Source: Corynebacterium sp. (lineage in GTDB: Bacteria; Actinomycetota; Actinomycetes; Mycobacteriales; Mycobacteriaceae). Taken from it: a stretch of DNA of 64,000 nucleotides. This document shows, one piece after another, positions 35,157 through 44,677 of this stretch. Where the stretch lies: positions 35,819 to 99,818 of the forward strand of contig NZ_JASLIP010000037.1 of the NCBI RefSeq assembly GCF_030152825.1. The letters run 5' to 3'. The number at the start of each line of letters is the position of its first letter. Position 1 is the first letter of the stretch. Under the pieces are notes generated by a model that had not been told where the DNA came from, did no database searches, and saw nothing but the letters and a program-made list of their open reading frames with translations. A program made the translations under genes and the position numbers.

Positions 35157-35807
35157 CTAATCCACGTACATGCGGTGCTTGGCGATGTACTGCACCACCC
35201 CGTCGGGGACGAGGTACCATACCGGTCGACCGCTCTTCGCGCGCTCCCGGCAGTCCGTGGAGGAGATCGCCATCGCGGGGATCTCCACCAGGCTGAGCCG
35301 CCCGGCTTCTACTTCCCGGGCCAGCGGGGAGTCCAGCATCGAGAGCTCGTAACCAGGCCGGGTCACCCCGACGAAGTTTGCCAGGTCGAACATGGATTCC
35401 CAGTCCCGCCAGGTGATGATCTGGTTCAGCGCGTCCGCGCCGGTGATGAAGAACAGCTCCGCGTCCGGGTAGATCTTGCGCATATCCGCCAGCGTGTCGA
35501 CCGTGTAGGTGTTTCCCCCACGGTCGATGTCCGCCCGTGAGACCCGGAAACTCGGGTTCGCGGCCGTCGCGATGACGGTCATCAGGTAGCGGTCCTCTGC
35601 CGGGGAGACCCGCTTGCCCTTCTTCTGCCAGGGCTGCCCGGTGGGGACGAAGACGACGACGTCCAGGTCGAAGCGGTCCGCGACCTCGCTCGCGGCGACC
35701 AGGTGGCCATTGTGGATGGGGTCAAAAGTCCCACCCATGACGCCGACGCGGCGCGGCGAGTCGGGGGTCGCGGGAGCCTCCGCGGCCGGGGACGGGGTGT
35801 TAGTCAT
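35157..35807 (-). CDS. nadD: Nicotinate-nucleotide adenylyltransferase
   Basis: 216 residues. The nucleotidyltransferase signature GGTFDPIHNGHL follows a Pro/Ala-rich N-terminus of about 20 residues, and the second conserved motif is ISSTDCRERAKSGRPV. It makes deamido-NAD from nicotinate mononucleotide and ATP. TAGCCT lies 7 nt before the ATG and there is no Shine-Dalgarno sequence, so the gene may have its own leaderless transcript beside proA. Confidence 0.95.
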   Translation of the reverse strand: MTNTPSPAAEAPATPDSPRRVGVMGGTFDPIHNGHLVAASEVADRFDLDVVVFVPTGQPWQKKGKRVSPAEDRYLMTVIATAANPSFRVSRADIDRGGNTYTVDTLADMRKIYPDAELFFITGADALNQIITWRDWESMFDLANFVGVTRPGYELSMLDSPLAREVEAGRLSLVEIPAMAISSTDCRERAKSGRPVWYLVPDGVVQYIAKHRMYVD

Positions 35808-35814
35808 GCTGCTT

Positions 35815-35820
35815 AGGCTA
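35815..35820 (-). promoter_or_regulatory. -10 box TAGCCT for leaderless nadD
   Basis: TAGCCT ends exactly 7 nt before the nadD ATG, inside the 51-nt gap after proA. Confidence 0.45.
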
Positions 35821-35858
35821 GCGCACCGGGGTCGCGGGGCCGGTGCGCACTGTGTCGC

Positions 35859-37151
35859 CTAGGGACGGGTCTGGCCCTCACCAGTGAGCACCCACTTGGT
35901 GCTCGTGAGCTCCGGAAGACCCATCGGCCCGCGGGCGTGCAGCTTCTGGGTGGAAATGCCGATCTCGGCGCCGAAGCCGAACTCCTCGCCATCCGTCCAG
36001 GCGGTGGAGGTGTTCAGGGAGAGCGCGGCGGCATCCACGTGCTTCTCGAAGTAGCGCAGCACCTCGTAGTCGCGCGCGGAGATCCCCTCAGTGTGGCCGG
36101 AGCTGTAGGTGGTGATGTGCTCCACCGCGCCGCGCACCCCGTCCACGATCGCGGCGGCGATGTCGAAGCTCAAGTACTCGTCGGTCCAGTCCTCCTCGGT
36201 GGCTTCCACCACGTCCTCGGCCAGGCTATCCAGCTCGGCCTTCACGCCGTGGACGCGCACGCCGGCGGCAGCCAGTTCGGCGAAGACGCGCTTCTTGGCG
36301 TCTTCAGAGAGGGCCGCATCCAGCAGAACGGCCTCGGTCGCATTGCACACCGAGCAGCGGCGGGTCTTACCGTTGAGCAGCAGCTCGATCGCCTCGTCCA
36401 GGTCGGCGGAGGCGTCGATGTAGAAGTGGCACTTGCCCGTGCCCGTCTCGATCGCGGGAACGGTCGCGTTCAGAACAACCGCCTCGATCAGGCGCGCCCC
36501 ACCGCGCGGAATGACGACGTCGACAAGGCCGCGGGCAGTGACCAGGTCCTGGACGGAGTCGTGGCTATCGCACGGCAGCAGCTGGACGATGTCGCGGGTA
36601 AGGCCCTGCTCGGCGGCGACGTCCTGCAGCAGCTCCACCAGCTTCTCGTTGGTCTGGCGGGCGGAGCGGGAGCCGCGCAGCAGCGGGACGTTGCCGGACT
36701 TGATGGCCAGGCCGAAGGCGTCGACGGTGACGTTCGGGCGGGCCTCGTAGACCATGCCCATCACGCCGAGCGGGGTGCGGACCTGCTTGAGGTCGATGCC
36801 GTTCGGGCGGGTGTGGCCGCGGACGACCTCTCCCACCGGGTCCGGCAGGCCGACGATCTGGCGCAGCCCGCCGGCGATGCCTTCGATGCGGCCGGCGTCC
36901 AGGGCGAGACGGTCGATCAGAGCCTCGTCGAAACCGGCCTCGCGGCCCGCGGCGACGTCCTTGGCATTGGCCTCGAGGATCGCGTCAGTGTTGGCGATCA
37001 GCGCCTCGGCGGCGGCGAGCAGTAGGTCATTCTTCTGCTGGGTGGTGAGCACGACCCGGCTGGCCTGCTTCGCCTTGGCGGCCTTCTCGAGCACTTCTTC
37101 GCGCTCGGCTTGACGCTGTGGGGAAAGGTTATCGTTCTTTTCGCTCATCAT
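35859..37151 (-). CDS. proA: Gamma-glutamyl phosphate reductase
   Basis: 430 residues, NADPH-dependent aldehyde-dehydrogenase fold. The catalytic-cysteine region reads NGKTRRCSVCNATEAVLLD, and VIPRGGARLIEAVV and EFGFGAEIGISTQKLHARGPMGL (in part) are also typical. It performs the second step of proline synthesis. Two adjacent ATGs exist (37151 and 37148), with AAGAGG before them. It lies 59 nt after proB; corynebacteria such as C. glutamicum usually have a hydroxyacid-dehydrogenase-like gene (unkdh) between the two, which is absent here. Confidence 0.95.
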   Translation of the reverse strand: MMSEKNDNLSPQRQAEREEVLEKAAKAKQASRVVLTTQQKNDLLLAAAEALIANTDAILEANAKDVAAGREAGFDEALIDRLALDAGRIEGIAGGLRQIVGLPDPVGEVVRGHTRPNGIDLKQVRTPLGVMGMVYEARPNVTVDAFGLAIKSGNVPLLRGSRSARQTNEKLVELLQDVAAEQGLTRDIVQLLPCDSHDSVQDLVTARGLVDVVIPRGGARLIEAVVLNATVPAIETGTGKCHFYIDASADLDEAIELLLNGKTRRCSVCNATEAVLLDAALSEDAKKRVFAELAAAGVRVHGVKAELDSLAEDVVEATEEDWTDEYLSFDIAAAIVDGVRGAVEHITTYSSGHTEGISARDYEVLRYFEKHVDAAALSLNTSTAWTDGEEFGFGAEIGISTQKLHARGPMGLPELTSTKWVLTGEGQTRP

Positions 37152-37210
37152 GCCTCTTCATACTAGGGAAAATTTGGGGTTGCCTCTGGTGGGGCTCCGG
37201 AATCGCGTGA

Positions 37211-38416
37211 CTAAATAAGCAGCTGCTGGCGGCGGGGCGGCTGGCGGTTGGCGTAATAAGAGAGGTAATCGGTGTGAATCACGGGGCGCTGCGCGTCGCC
37301 CGGAAGCTCCGAGGTGTGGCGCCCCAGCATCGGAACCAGGTCGGTGGCGTCGTAGTTGACCTCGCCGCGACCGAAGATCTTTCCGTCGCTGTCCACGAGG
37401 TCCACGATGTCGCCACGGTGGAAGTCACCCATGACCTGGGTGACACCGACTGCGAGGAGGGATTTGTTCCCGTCGACCACGGCCGCCTTCGCTCCGTCGT
37501 CGAGCTGCAGTGCGCCGCGGGACTCGGCGGCGTAGAGCACCCAGAACTTCCAGGCGGACAGGCGGTCCTCCTTCGGCCAGAAGCAGGTGCCCACGGAGGC
37601 GCTTTCCAGGGCGGGGGCGATGTTCTCGGTGGAAGTCAGGAGCACCGGAACGCCCGCGCGGGAGGCGAGGCGGGCCGCGGTGACCTTCGCGGCCATGCCG
37701 CCGGTGCCGAGGCGACCACCATCGCCGGCTGCGACACCTGAGAGGTCATTGCTGCTGCGCACCTCAGAAACGAACTGCGCGTCCGGCTCGTTCGGGTTGC
37801 GGTCGTAGAGACCGTCGACGTCGGAGAGCAGGACGAGGGCGTCCGCGAAGACGAGGTGGGAGACGATGGCGGCGAGGCGGTCGTTATCGCCGAAGCGCAT
37901 CTCGGAGGTCGCGACCGTATCGTTTTCGTTGACGATGGGCACGGCGGAGAGCTGGCGCAGGCGGTCGATGGTGCGCTGCGCGTTGCGGGCGCGGTCGCGA
38001 CGGCCGGCGTCGGCGGCGGTCAGGAGAACCTGACCAATAGTGCGGCCATAGCGGGCGAAACTCCGCCCCCACTCCTGGGCGAGCAGCACCTGGCCTACCG
38101 AGGCTGCTGCCTGCTTGGTGGCCAGGTCGCTGGGTCGCCGGCTCAGGCTAAGCGGGTCCATACCCGAGGCCACTGCACCGGAGGAGACGACGATGAGGTC
38201 CGTGTCATCCGCCATGCGAGCTTCCAGAGCATCGGCGATGGTGTCGATGCGAGCGGGGTCCACGCGGCCGGACTCGTCGGTCAGGGACGAGGATCCGATT
38301 TTCACCACCAGTCGCTTGGCATTAGCGATGCGGTGACGCACGGTGCCGGGTTCCGGCAACAGGGTGGCATCTAGCTGCTGTGTGGGCATTGAATTTTCGT
38401 TGCTCGCTGCAGACAT
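37211..38416 (-). CDS. proB: Glutamate 5-kinase
   Basis: About 401 residues. The amino-acid-kinase domain shows RLVVKIGSSSLTDESGRVD, VSSGAVASGMDPL, IVNENDTVATSEMRFGDND and LLSDVDGLYDRNP; a PUA domain follows from about residue 300 (FHRGDIVDLVDSDGKIFGRG). It phosphorylates glutamate in the first step of proline synthesis and is normally proline-inhibited. The ATG at 38416 is favoured over GTG 38422 because a CATACT box ends 7 nt before it; no Shine-Dalgarno sequence is seen. Confidence 0.94.
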   Translation of the reverse strand: MSAASNENSMPTQQLDATLLPEPGTVRHRIANAKRLVVKIGSSSLTDESGRVDPARIDTIADALEARMADDTDLIVVSSGAVASGMDPLSLSRRPSDLATKQAAASVGQVLLAQEWGRSFARYGRTIGQVLLTAADAGRRDRARNAQRTIDRLRQLSAVPIVNENDTVATSEMRFGDNDRLAAIVSHLVFADALVLLSDVDGLYDRNPNEPDAQFVSEVRSSNDLSGVAAGDGGRLGTGGMAAKVTAARLASRAGVPVLLTSTENIAPALESASVGTCFWPKEDRLSAWKFWVLYAAESRGALQLDDGAKAAVVDGNKSLLAVGVTQVMGDFHRGDIVDLVDSDGKIFGRGEVNYDATDLVPMLGRHTSELPGDAQRPVIHTDYLSYYANRQPPRRQQLLI

Positions 38417-38499
38417 GCCCACCAGTATGCCAAATTACTTATGAAAACCCAGGCTTTTGAGTTATCTAAACGTTATCTCACTCGGTACTCAGGGCGTCA

Positions 38500-40014
38500 C
38501 TAGCCCTGCCAGCGTTCGGTATCCGCGACCTCGCCATCGCCGTAATCGTATTCGTCAATCAGCCCGCGTCGCGCCTGGGAGGCGCGCTTACGCTGCTCTG
38601 CGGTCACGCGGTCCGTCTGTTCCAGGCGGCGGTCCTTGCCACGGCCGTACGCCGGGGTCTGGTCCACGCCCGCCACGGTCTGCGGATCCCACTCGAAGGT
38701 GATCCCGCCGATGGTGACCTCGGAGCCGTCCACGGCACCGGCCTGCCACAGCGCCTCCTCGACGCCGGCCTTGGCCAGGCGGTCGGCGAGGAAGCCGATG
38801 GCCTCGTCGTTCTCGAAGTCGGTCTGCAGGATCCAGCGGTCGATCTTGTGCCCGGTGACGATAAACGCGCCCGGGTTCTGCTTATCCTCGTGGACCTCGA
38901 AGTCCGCGAAGCGGCCCTTGCGCTTCGGCCCCACCGATTGCGGGCGGATCACCTGCTGCGGCTCTGGGGTGTCCTCGACCTTCTTGCGGTGCTCCCGGAC
39001 GATGTCCATCAGGGCAAACCGCAGCTCGTTGAGCCCGGTGCGCGCGACCGTGGAGATGCGGAAGATCGGCCAGCCGAACTTCTTCAGCTCCTCCTCCTGC
39101 AGGTCGGCCATATCCTCGGCGTCCGGGACATCCATCTTGTTCAGGATGATGACGCGGGGACGTTCCCGGAGGTCGCCCAGGCCCGCATCGGCGCTGAGCT
39201 CACTCTGGTAGCTGTCCAGCTCGTGCTCGAGCGCGCGGATGTCGTCCAGGGGGTTGCGCTCGGACTCCAGTGCCGCGGCGTCCACCACGTGCGCCAGGAC
39301 GGCGGTGCGCTCAATGTGGCGCAGGAAGTCCAGGCCAAGGCCTCGGCCCTCGCTGGCTCCCGGGATGAGGCCCGGGACGTCCGCGATGGTGAAGGTATCG
39401 TGATCCACGCTGACCACGCCGAGGTTCGGCGCCAGCGTGGTGAATGGGTAGTCCGCGATCTTGGGCTTGGCTGCGGAGAGCACGGAAATCAGGGAGGACT
39501 TACCCGCCGAGGGGAAGCCCACGAGGCCGACGTCGGCCATGGACTTCAGCTCAAGAGTGATGTCCTTTTGCTCGCCGGGCTCACCGAGCAGCGCGAAGCC
39601 CGGGGCCTTGCGCGTCTTGGAGGCCAGGGAGGCGTTGCCCAGCCCACCGAAACCACCCTGGGCGACGATGACCTTCTGCCCGGGGCTGACGAGGTCGGCG
39701 AGGACCTCGCCGTCTTCGTCGATGACGACGGTTCCCGGCGGGACGTGGAGGGTCAGGTCCTTGCCGCGGGCGCCGTGCCGGTCGTCGCCGGCGCCGTTGT
39801 TGCCGCGCTCGGCGCGCACGTGCGGGGAGAAGCGGAAGTCCAGCAGGGTGTGCACCTGGGGGTCGACCTCGAGGATGATGTCCCCACCGTGGCCACCGTT
39901 GCCACCGTCCGGCCCGCCCAGAGGCATGAACTTCTCGCGGCGCACGGAGTTACAGCCATTGCCGCCATCGCCGGCTTTGAGGTGCAGAACGACCCGGTCA
40001 ACGAATTGCGACAT
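38500..40014 (-). CDS. obg: Obg GTPase (CgtA)
   Basis: 504 residues. The glycine-rich Obg domain (VLHLKAGDGGNGC, GGPDGGNGGHGGD) is followed by the G domain with GFPSAGKSSLI (about residue 165), DVPGLIPGASEG and LNKMDVPD, and a C-terminal OCT domain plus an Arg/Asp-rich tail. Obg takes part in late 50S assembly and stress signalling. AAGGAAGG lies upstream of the ATG. A strong hairpin separates it from rpmA. Confidence 0.96.
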   Translation of the reverse strand: MSQFVDRVVLHLKAGDGGNGCNSVRREKFMPLGGPDGGNGGHGGDIILEVDPQVHTLLDFRFSPHVRAERGNNGAGDDRHGARGKDLTLHVPPGTVVIDEDGEVLADLVSPGQKVIVAQGGFGGLGNASLASKTRKAPGFALLGEPGEQKDITLELKSMADVGLVGFPSAGKSSLISVLSAAKPKIADYPFTTLAPNLGVVSVDHDTFTIADVPGLIPGASEGRGLGLDFLRHIERTAVLAHVVDAAALESERNPLDDIRALEHELDSYQSELSADAGLGDLRERPRVIILNKMDVPDAEDMADLQEEELKKFGWPIFRISTVARTGLNELRFALMDIVREHRKKVEDTPEPQQVIRPQSVGPKRKGRFADFEVHEDKQNPGAFIVTGHKIDRWILQTDFENDEAIGFLADRLAKAGVEEALWQAGAVDGSEVTIGGITFEWDPQTVAGVDQTPAYGRGKDRRLEQTDRVTAEQRKRASQARRGLIDEYDYGDGEVADTERWQG

Positions 40015-40065
40015 GGATGTAAGTCCTTCCTTCGATCGGATTCAAATTTTAGCGAATAATGCAAA

Positions 40066-40111
40066 GAAGCTCCCGCCCTCGCCCCGATGGGGCGAAACGT
40101 GCGGGAGCTTC
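40066..40111 (-). terminator. Terminator of the rplU-rpmA transcript
   Basis: GAAGCTCCCGC pairs perfectly with GCGGGAGCTTC (11 bp) and encloses an inner stem CGCCCC-GAT-GGGGCG. It lies just after rpmA and before obg. Confidence 0.7.
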
Positions 40112-40142
40112 GTGCTCGTGAGGTTTTGAAAAACCGCGGGCC

Positions 40143-40409
40143 TTAAGCCTCGACGGCCTCGTCCTCCACGATGTTCACCAGGCGACGGTTGCGCTTGGTG
40201 GAGAACTGGACGGCGCCAGCCTTCAGTGCGAACAGCGTGTCATCGCCGCCGCGACCAACGTTCACACCTGGGTGGAACTTGGTGCCGCGCTGCCGGATGA
40301 GAATCTCGCCCGCCTTGACCTGCTGGCCGCCGAAGCGCTTAACACCGAGACGCTTTGCCTCGGAGTCGCGACCGTTACTGGAGCTAGAAGCACCCTTCTT
40401 AGTTGCCAT
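40143..40409 (-). CDS. rpmA: 50S ribosomal protein L27
   Basis: 88 residues, starting MATKKGASSSSNGRDSEAKR and containing GGQQVKAGEILIRQRGTKFH, typical of bL27, whose N-terminus reaches the peptidyl-transferase centre. There is no cleavable N-terminal extension of the kind found in Firmicutes. GGAGGGAG precedes the ATG. Confidence 0.98.
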   Translation of the reverse strand: MATKKGASSSSNGRDSEAKRLGVKRFGGQQVKAGEILIRQRGTKFHPGVNVGRGGDDTLFALKAGAVQFSTKRNRRLVNIVEDEAVEA

Positions 40410-40472
40410 GAGTCTCCCTCCTCGGGAAGAAGTAAGAGCACCCGCGCACTCAGCACGGACGCGTCTCGGTTA

Positions 40473-40775
40473 TTACTTGATGCCGGTGATTTTCAGCACG
40501 GTCAGGGCCTGACGGTGGCCCCAGCGGCGCTTGTATCCGGTCTTGTTCTTGTAGTGCATTCCGCGGATCTTCGGGCCACGAACGTGCTCGACGATCTCTG
40601 CGTTCACGGCGACGTTTTCCAGCTTGTCGCCGGAGGTCAGATCCGCGCCATCGACGACGAGAACCGGGGTGAGAGCCACGGCGGAACCTGGCTCACCCTC
40701 GATCTTCTCGACCTTGACGAGGTCACCTTCGGCAACCTTGTACTGCTTGCCGCCGGTCTTGACGATCGCGTACAT
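40473..40775 (-). CDS. rplU: 50S ribosomal protein L21
   Basis: 100 residues from the ATG at 40775 (MYAIVKTGGKQYKVAEGD), ending GHRQALTVLKITGIK, the standard length for bL21. The frame stays open 31 codons upstream, but that part has no family similarity. AAGGGG lies upstream. It is the first gene of rplU-rpmA, with a predicted promoter about 95 nt upstream. Confidence 0.97.
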   Translation of the reverse strand: MYAIVKTGGKQYKVAEGDLVKVEKIEGEPGSAVALTPVLVVDGADLTSGDKLENVAVNAEIVEHVRGPKIRGMHYKNKTGYKRRWGHRQALTVLKITGIK

Positions 40776-41143
40776 GGTAGGGCTACCCCTTATAAATCTC
40801 TTCGACTCAGGCAGCTCTCGACGACGATCCCACGTGCGACGCGAGCATCCTGACTGGACAATATGCAAAATTAAGTGTGTTCATTTCGGCACAACAAGCC
40901 GCGCCCGATTAGAGGCGATGAACAACGACTGCCCAATACTACCCAGCCGGGGCCGGAAAACCAAAATCTTTTTGCAGCCCATCGCAGGTAGCGCCCGGCT
41001 CAACCACCGGGCTGTGAAGGGTGGGACTAATGTGGCGAAACCGGCACACGCCACCCCTCCCCGCCCGCGGCCGAGCACACAGAAGTGGCTGATGCACAGC
41101 CGCGGGGCAAGCGGGCAGCCGTGGTGCTAGCGCAACCGCGAGG
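40776..41143. other. Intergenic region between rne and rplU
   Basis: 368 nt without a convincing gene. It contains the predicted rplU promoter (40868-40897, minus strand) and a 6-bp GC hairpin GCCCGG...CCGGGC (40993-41012) that may end the rne transcript. Between these I see no conserved structure. Confidence 0.6.
40868..40897 (-). promoter_or_regulatory. Putative rplU promoter
   Basis: TTGTTG (40892-40897), an 18-nt spacer and TAATTT (40868-40873) on the minus strand, in an AT-rich patch. It predicts a leader of roughly 85 nt before rplU. Confidence 0.45.
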
Positions 41144-44100
41144 CTAGCGTCGCGGGTTGCTGCGCACCACCCGGCGGCGCCGACCTCGCGCCCGGCCCTG
41201 GGTCTCCCCCTTCGCCGATTGCTCGGACTTGCCGGCGCTCTGGTTTTCCCGCTTCTGCTCGCCCTTGGGCTGGGCAGCCTCGGGCTGCTTGCCGAAGTCC
41301 TCCGGCTGCGGACGGCGATCCGAGACGGAGTTGCCACGCGTGCGACGGCGACGGCGTGGGGAGTTCTCGAACTCCTTCACCGCCTCCTCGTAGGTGTTGG
41401 CGCCGTATTTCCCAGCACCCCGAGTCCCAGAGCGTCGCGCCCCGGCGTTGCGGCGATCGCCTTCGGAGCCTCGCTTCTGGCCGGAAGGCTGGTCGCCCTG
41501 GCCCTTCTTGTGGGAGTTGTGCTCGCCTGCCTGGCGGGCACCTGCCTGCCGAGCGGCCGGCTTAGAGCGGACCACGCGGCGGCCACGGCGGCGCGACCCC
41601 TGGGAGCCACGCTCGGGCTTCTCCTGCTCATCCCGCTGCGCCGAGGCGCGATCCTCGCGGGAGGAAATCTTCAGCTCCGGGGCATCGGCGTTCGCCGCAG
41701 ACTTGCGCTGGCCGGTGCCGCCGCGCTGCTGGCTAGGTGCCGTGCGCCGAACGATGCGGCGAACCACCCGACGCGGAGCGCGCTCCTGGCCGGCCTGGGA
41801 CTCATCGCCTGATCGGCCGGCAGGCTGCTTCTTCTCCGCGGGCCCCTGCTCTGCGCGGGCGGTGGCGTCCTTGACTGCGGAGCTGGAGCGGCGCTGAACG
41901 GAACGGCGACCGCCCCGGCGCGACGTCCTCGTCTCCTGCTTCTGACCCTCGCTGCTCTCCGCAGCGGACTCAAAACCGGACTGGGAACCCTGGCGCTGCT
42001 CGCGGGAGCGACGTTCCTGCCCCTCGGAATTGCGGTGGTCCTGGGAATCCTCGCGCCCCTTGCCGTGGGAGGCACTGGACTTGGATCCCTTACCCTCGTG
42101 GCTCTTCGCCTCTTCGCGACGCTCGTCACGCTGCTCGTCACGGCCCTGGTCCCTGGAGCCCTGATTCTTGCGCTGTACCTTCGAGCCCTGCTCGTCACGG
42201 CCGCGACCATTACCGCGGGAGGAACGACGGCGCCGCTCCGGCTCCTCGTTGAAGTCCTGCTCCACCGGGTCCGGATGCACGATCACACCACGGCCGTCGC
42301 AGCACTCACAGGTGGTGGAGAAGGTCTCCAGCAGGCCCGCGCCCAGGCGCTTGCGGGTGATCTGAACCAGGCCCAGCGAGGTGACCTCACTGACCTTGTG
42401 GTGGGTGCGGTCGCGGCCCAGGTACTCGATGAGGCGGCGCAGCACCAGGTCCTGGTTCTCCTCCAGCACCATGTCGATGAAGTCGACGACGATCATGCCG
42501 CCGATGTCGCGCAGCCGCATCTGGCGCACGATCTCCTCGGCTGCCTCGAGGTTGTTCTCGGTGACCGTCTCCTCGAGGTTGCCGCCGGAGCCCACGAAGG
42601 AGCCGGTGTTGACGTCGATGACGGTCATCGCCTCGGTGTGGTCAATGACGAGGTGGCCGCCGGAGGGCAGCCACACCTTCCTGCTCAGCGCCTTGGCGAG
42701 CTGGTCATCGAGGCGGTGCGCGGCGAAGACGTCCTCGTCGGCGTGCTGCTCGGGGTGCCACTTGTGCACCCGATCCATCAGCTCCGGGGCCATGCGGCCC
42801 ATGTAATCGCGGACCATGCGCCAGGACTTATCGCCCTCGACGAGCAGCTCGGAGAAGTCCTCGTTGAACAGGTCGCGGATGACCGTGATCAGCATGTTCG
42901 GCTCTTCGTAGAGCGTGACGGGCTTCGCGCCCTTGGACTTACGCTCCTTGGCCTCGGTCTTCTCGATGTTCAGCCACTGCTCGTGGAGGCGGTTGACGTC
43001 CTCCTCGATGAGCTCCTCGGCCACGTTTTCCGCGGCGGTGCGGATGATCGCCCCGCCCTGGCCCGGCACGACGCGCTGCAGAATCTCCTTCAGGCGCTTG
43101 CGCTCGGCCTCCGGCAGCTTGCGGGAGATCCCCGCGGTAGTGCCGCCCGGGAAGTACACGAGGTAGCGACCCGCGAAGCTGATGCGGTTGGTCAGGCGGG
43201 CGCCCTTGTGGCCGACCGGGTCCTTGATGACCTGGACCATCACCTGGTCGCCGGAGCGCAGCGCCTGGTCGATGCGGCGGGACTTGGAGTGCAGGTGCGG
43301 GGAGTGCCAGTTGACCTCGCTGGCGTAGAGCACGGCATTGCGGCCGGTGCCGATGTCGATGAAGGCCGCCTCCATGGAGGCCAGGACGTTCTGCACCCGG
43401 CCCAGGTAGATATTGCCGATCATCGACTGCTGGGTGTCGCTGGTGACGAAGTGCTCCACCAGCTGCCCATCTTCCACGACGCCCACCTGGGTCGTCAGAC
43501 CAGTGTGGTCGTGGCGTTCGGCGTCGCGCACCATCATCTGCCGGTGCACGGACTCCCGGCGCGCGAGGAACTCAGAGCGGCTGATGGCCTTGTGGCGGCC
43601 GCGCTCGCGGTTCTCCTCACGCCAGCGGCGCTTGGATTCCAGGCGGGTGGAGCCCTTCAGGCGCACCGGCTCGTCGACGATGTCCGCTTCCCCGCGCTCG
43701 CCCGGGTGCAGCTGGTCGGCCGGGGTCTCCTCCTCGGCCGCGGGCTGAGGCTCGGCGGGGCGCTGCTCGGCCTTCTGTTCCTTCTTCTTGGGCTCAGCCT
43801 TCTTGGATTCGGCCTTCTTCGGCTGCTCCTGCTTCTCGGCCATCCCCTCGGACGAGGGCTCCGCCTTTTCCGCTGCGGTGTCCTGCTGGATGGCGCGGCT
43901 GCCCACGCGGCGCACAATTCGGCGCACGCGGCGGCGAGTAGGCCGCGGAGCCTCCTCGTTGGTCGGAGCCTGCTGCTCCGGGGTCGTGGACGCCGCTTCC
44001 TCAGCCTGAGCCTGCGGCGCCTCAGCGGACTGGTGCTGCTGTGCGCTTTCCGCCTCGGTGTTCTTGGCTTCCGCCTTCTTGCTGACCGTGGGCTTGGTCG

Positions 44101-44677
44101 TCTTCTTCGCGGCAGCCTTCTTGGTAGCCTTCTGCGCACTCTTTTGAGTACTCTTGCGGGAGGCCTTCTTGGGCTCAGCCTGCTTCTGCTGTTCCTGCTG
44201 CTCAGCCACCTCTGGTGTGGCGTCCTGCTCCAGGGATTCCTGCTCGGACGGCGCTTCCTTGGCCGTGGCCTTAGCCGGCGCGGCCGTGTTGGCGCTCTTC
44301 TTGGCCACAGCCTTCTTAGCCGTCGACTTCTTCACGCTCTTCTTGGCAGCGGTCTTCTTGGCTCCCGCCTTCTTGGCCCCGGCCTTGTCGGCAGCGGGCT
44401 CCGCTGGGTCCGCCCCGTCCTTCGCCGCTGGCTGCTCAGACTGGGTTAGCCCTCCCCCGCCAGCCAGACGAGAGACCACGTCGGTGGCCTCCTCATTCGA
44501 CAGCGTCGAGGAAGGCACCTTACCGGTGATCCCGAACTCCCCCAGCACGTCGATGAACTCCTTGCTGGTGATCCCCAGCTCCTTGGCCACCGAGTGCACG
44601 CGCACCCTACGACCGAAGCTTTCAGTATTAATTTTTCCGGCCGATTCAATCAGCGCTGGTTCCGGCGTAAAAGCCAC
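41144..44677 (-). CDS. rne: Ribonuclease E/G family endoribonuclease with long disordered arms
   Basis: 1177 residues, GTG start with AAGGAG 4 nt before it. Order: an IF2_N-like small domain (about 24-70, VRVHSVAKELGITSKEFIDV); a Lys/Ala- then Glu/Gln-rich disordered arm (about 80-380); S1 domain (about 400-500, MIGNIYLGRVQNVLASMEAA); RNase E catalytic core with the metal aspartates in VIDVNTGSF (about 687) and IVVDFIDM (about 729); zinc-link cysteines CECCDGRG (about 790); and a C-terminal Arg/Gly/Gln/Ser-rich arm of about 350 residues. It degrades mRNA and processes rRNA and probably scaffolds a degradosome. It is upstream of rplU-rpmA-obg, as in other actinobacteria. Confidence 0.93.
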   Translation of the reverse strand: MAFTPEPALIESAGKINTESFGRRVRVHSVAKELGITSKEFIDVLGEFGITGKVPSSTLSNEEATDVVSRLAGGGGLTQSEQPAAKDGADPAEPAADKAGAKKAGAKKTAAKKSVKKSTAKKAVAKKSANTAAPAKATAKEAPSEQESLEQDATPEVAEQQEQQKQAEPKKASRKSTQKSAQKATKKAAAKKTTKPTVSKKAEAKNTEAESAQQHQSAEAPQAQAEEAASTTPEQQAPTNEEAPRPTRRRVRRIVRRVGSRAIQQDTAAEKAEPSSEGMAEKQEQPKKAESKKAEPKKKEQKAEQRPAEPQPAAEEETPADQLHPGERGEADIVDEPVRLKGSTRLESKRRWREENRERGRHKAISRSEFLARRESVHRQMMVRDAERHDHTGLTTQVGVVEDGQLVEHFVTSDTQQSMIGNIYLGRVQNVLASMEAAFIDIGTGRNAVLYASEVNWHSPHLHSKSRRIDQALRSGDQVMVQVIKDPVGHKGARLTNRISFAGRYLVYFPGGTTAGISRKLPEAERKRLKEILQRVVPGQGGAIIRTAAENVAEELIEEDVNRLHEQWLNIEKTEAKERKSKGAKPVTLYEEPNMLITVIRDLFNEDFSELLVEGDKSWRMVRDYMGRMAPELMDRVHKWHPEQHADEDVFAAHRLDDQLAKALSRKVWLPSGGHLVIDHTEAMTVIDVNTGSFVGSGGNLEETVTENNLEAAEEIVRQMRLRDIGGMIVVDFIDMVLEENQDLVLRRLIEYLGRDRTHHKVSEVTSLGLVQITRKRLGAGLLETFSTTCECCDGRGVIVHPDPVEQDFNEEPERRRRSSRGNGRGRDEQGSKVQRKNQGSRDQGRDEQRDERREEAKSHEGKGSKSSASHGKGREDSQDHRNSEGQERRSREQRQGSQSGFESAAESSEGQKQETRTSRRGGRRSVQRRSSSAVKDATARAEQGPAEKKQPAGRSGDESQAGQERAPRRVVRRIVRRTAPSQQRGGTGQRKSAANADAPELKISSREDRASAQRDEQEKPERGSQGSRRRGRRVVRSKPAARQAGARQAGEHNSHKKGQGDQPSGQKRGSEGDRRNAGARRSGTRGAGKYGANTYEEAVKEFENSPRRRRRTRGNSVSDRRPQPEDFGKQPEAAQPKGEQKRENQSAGKSEQSAKGETQGRARGRRRRVVRSNPRR

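Noticed and set aside
42035..44449. 804-codon open frame on the plus strand opposite rne
   Set aside because: It mirrors the strongly biased codon use of rne; the translation is Leu/Gly/Arg/Ala-rich without domains, while the minus strand has a complete RNase E.
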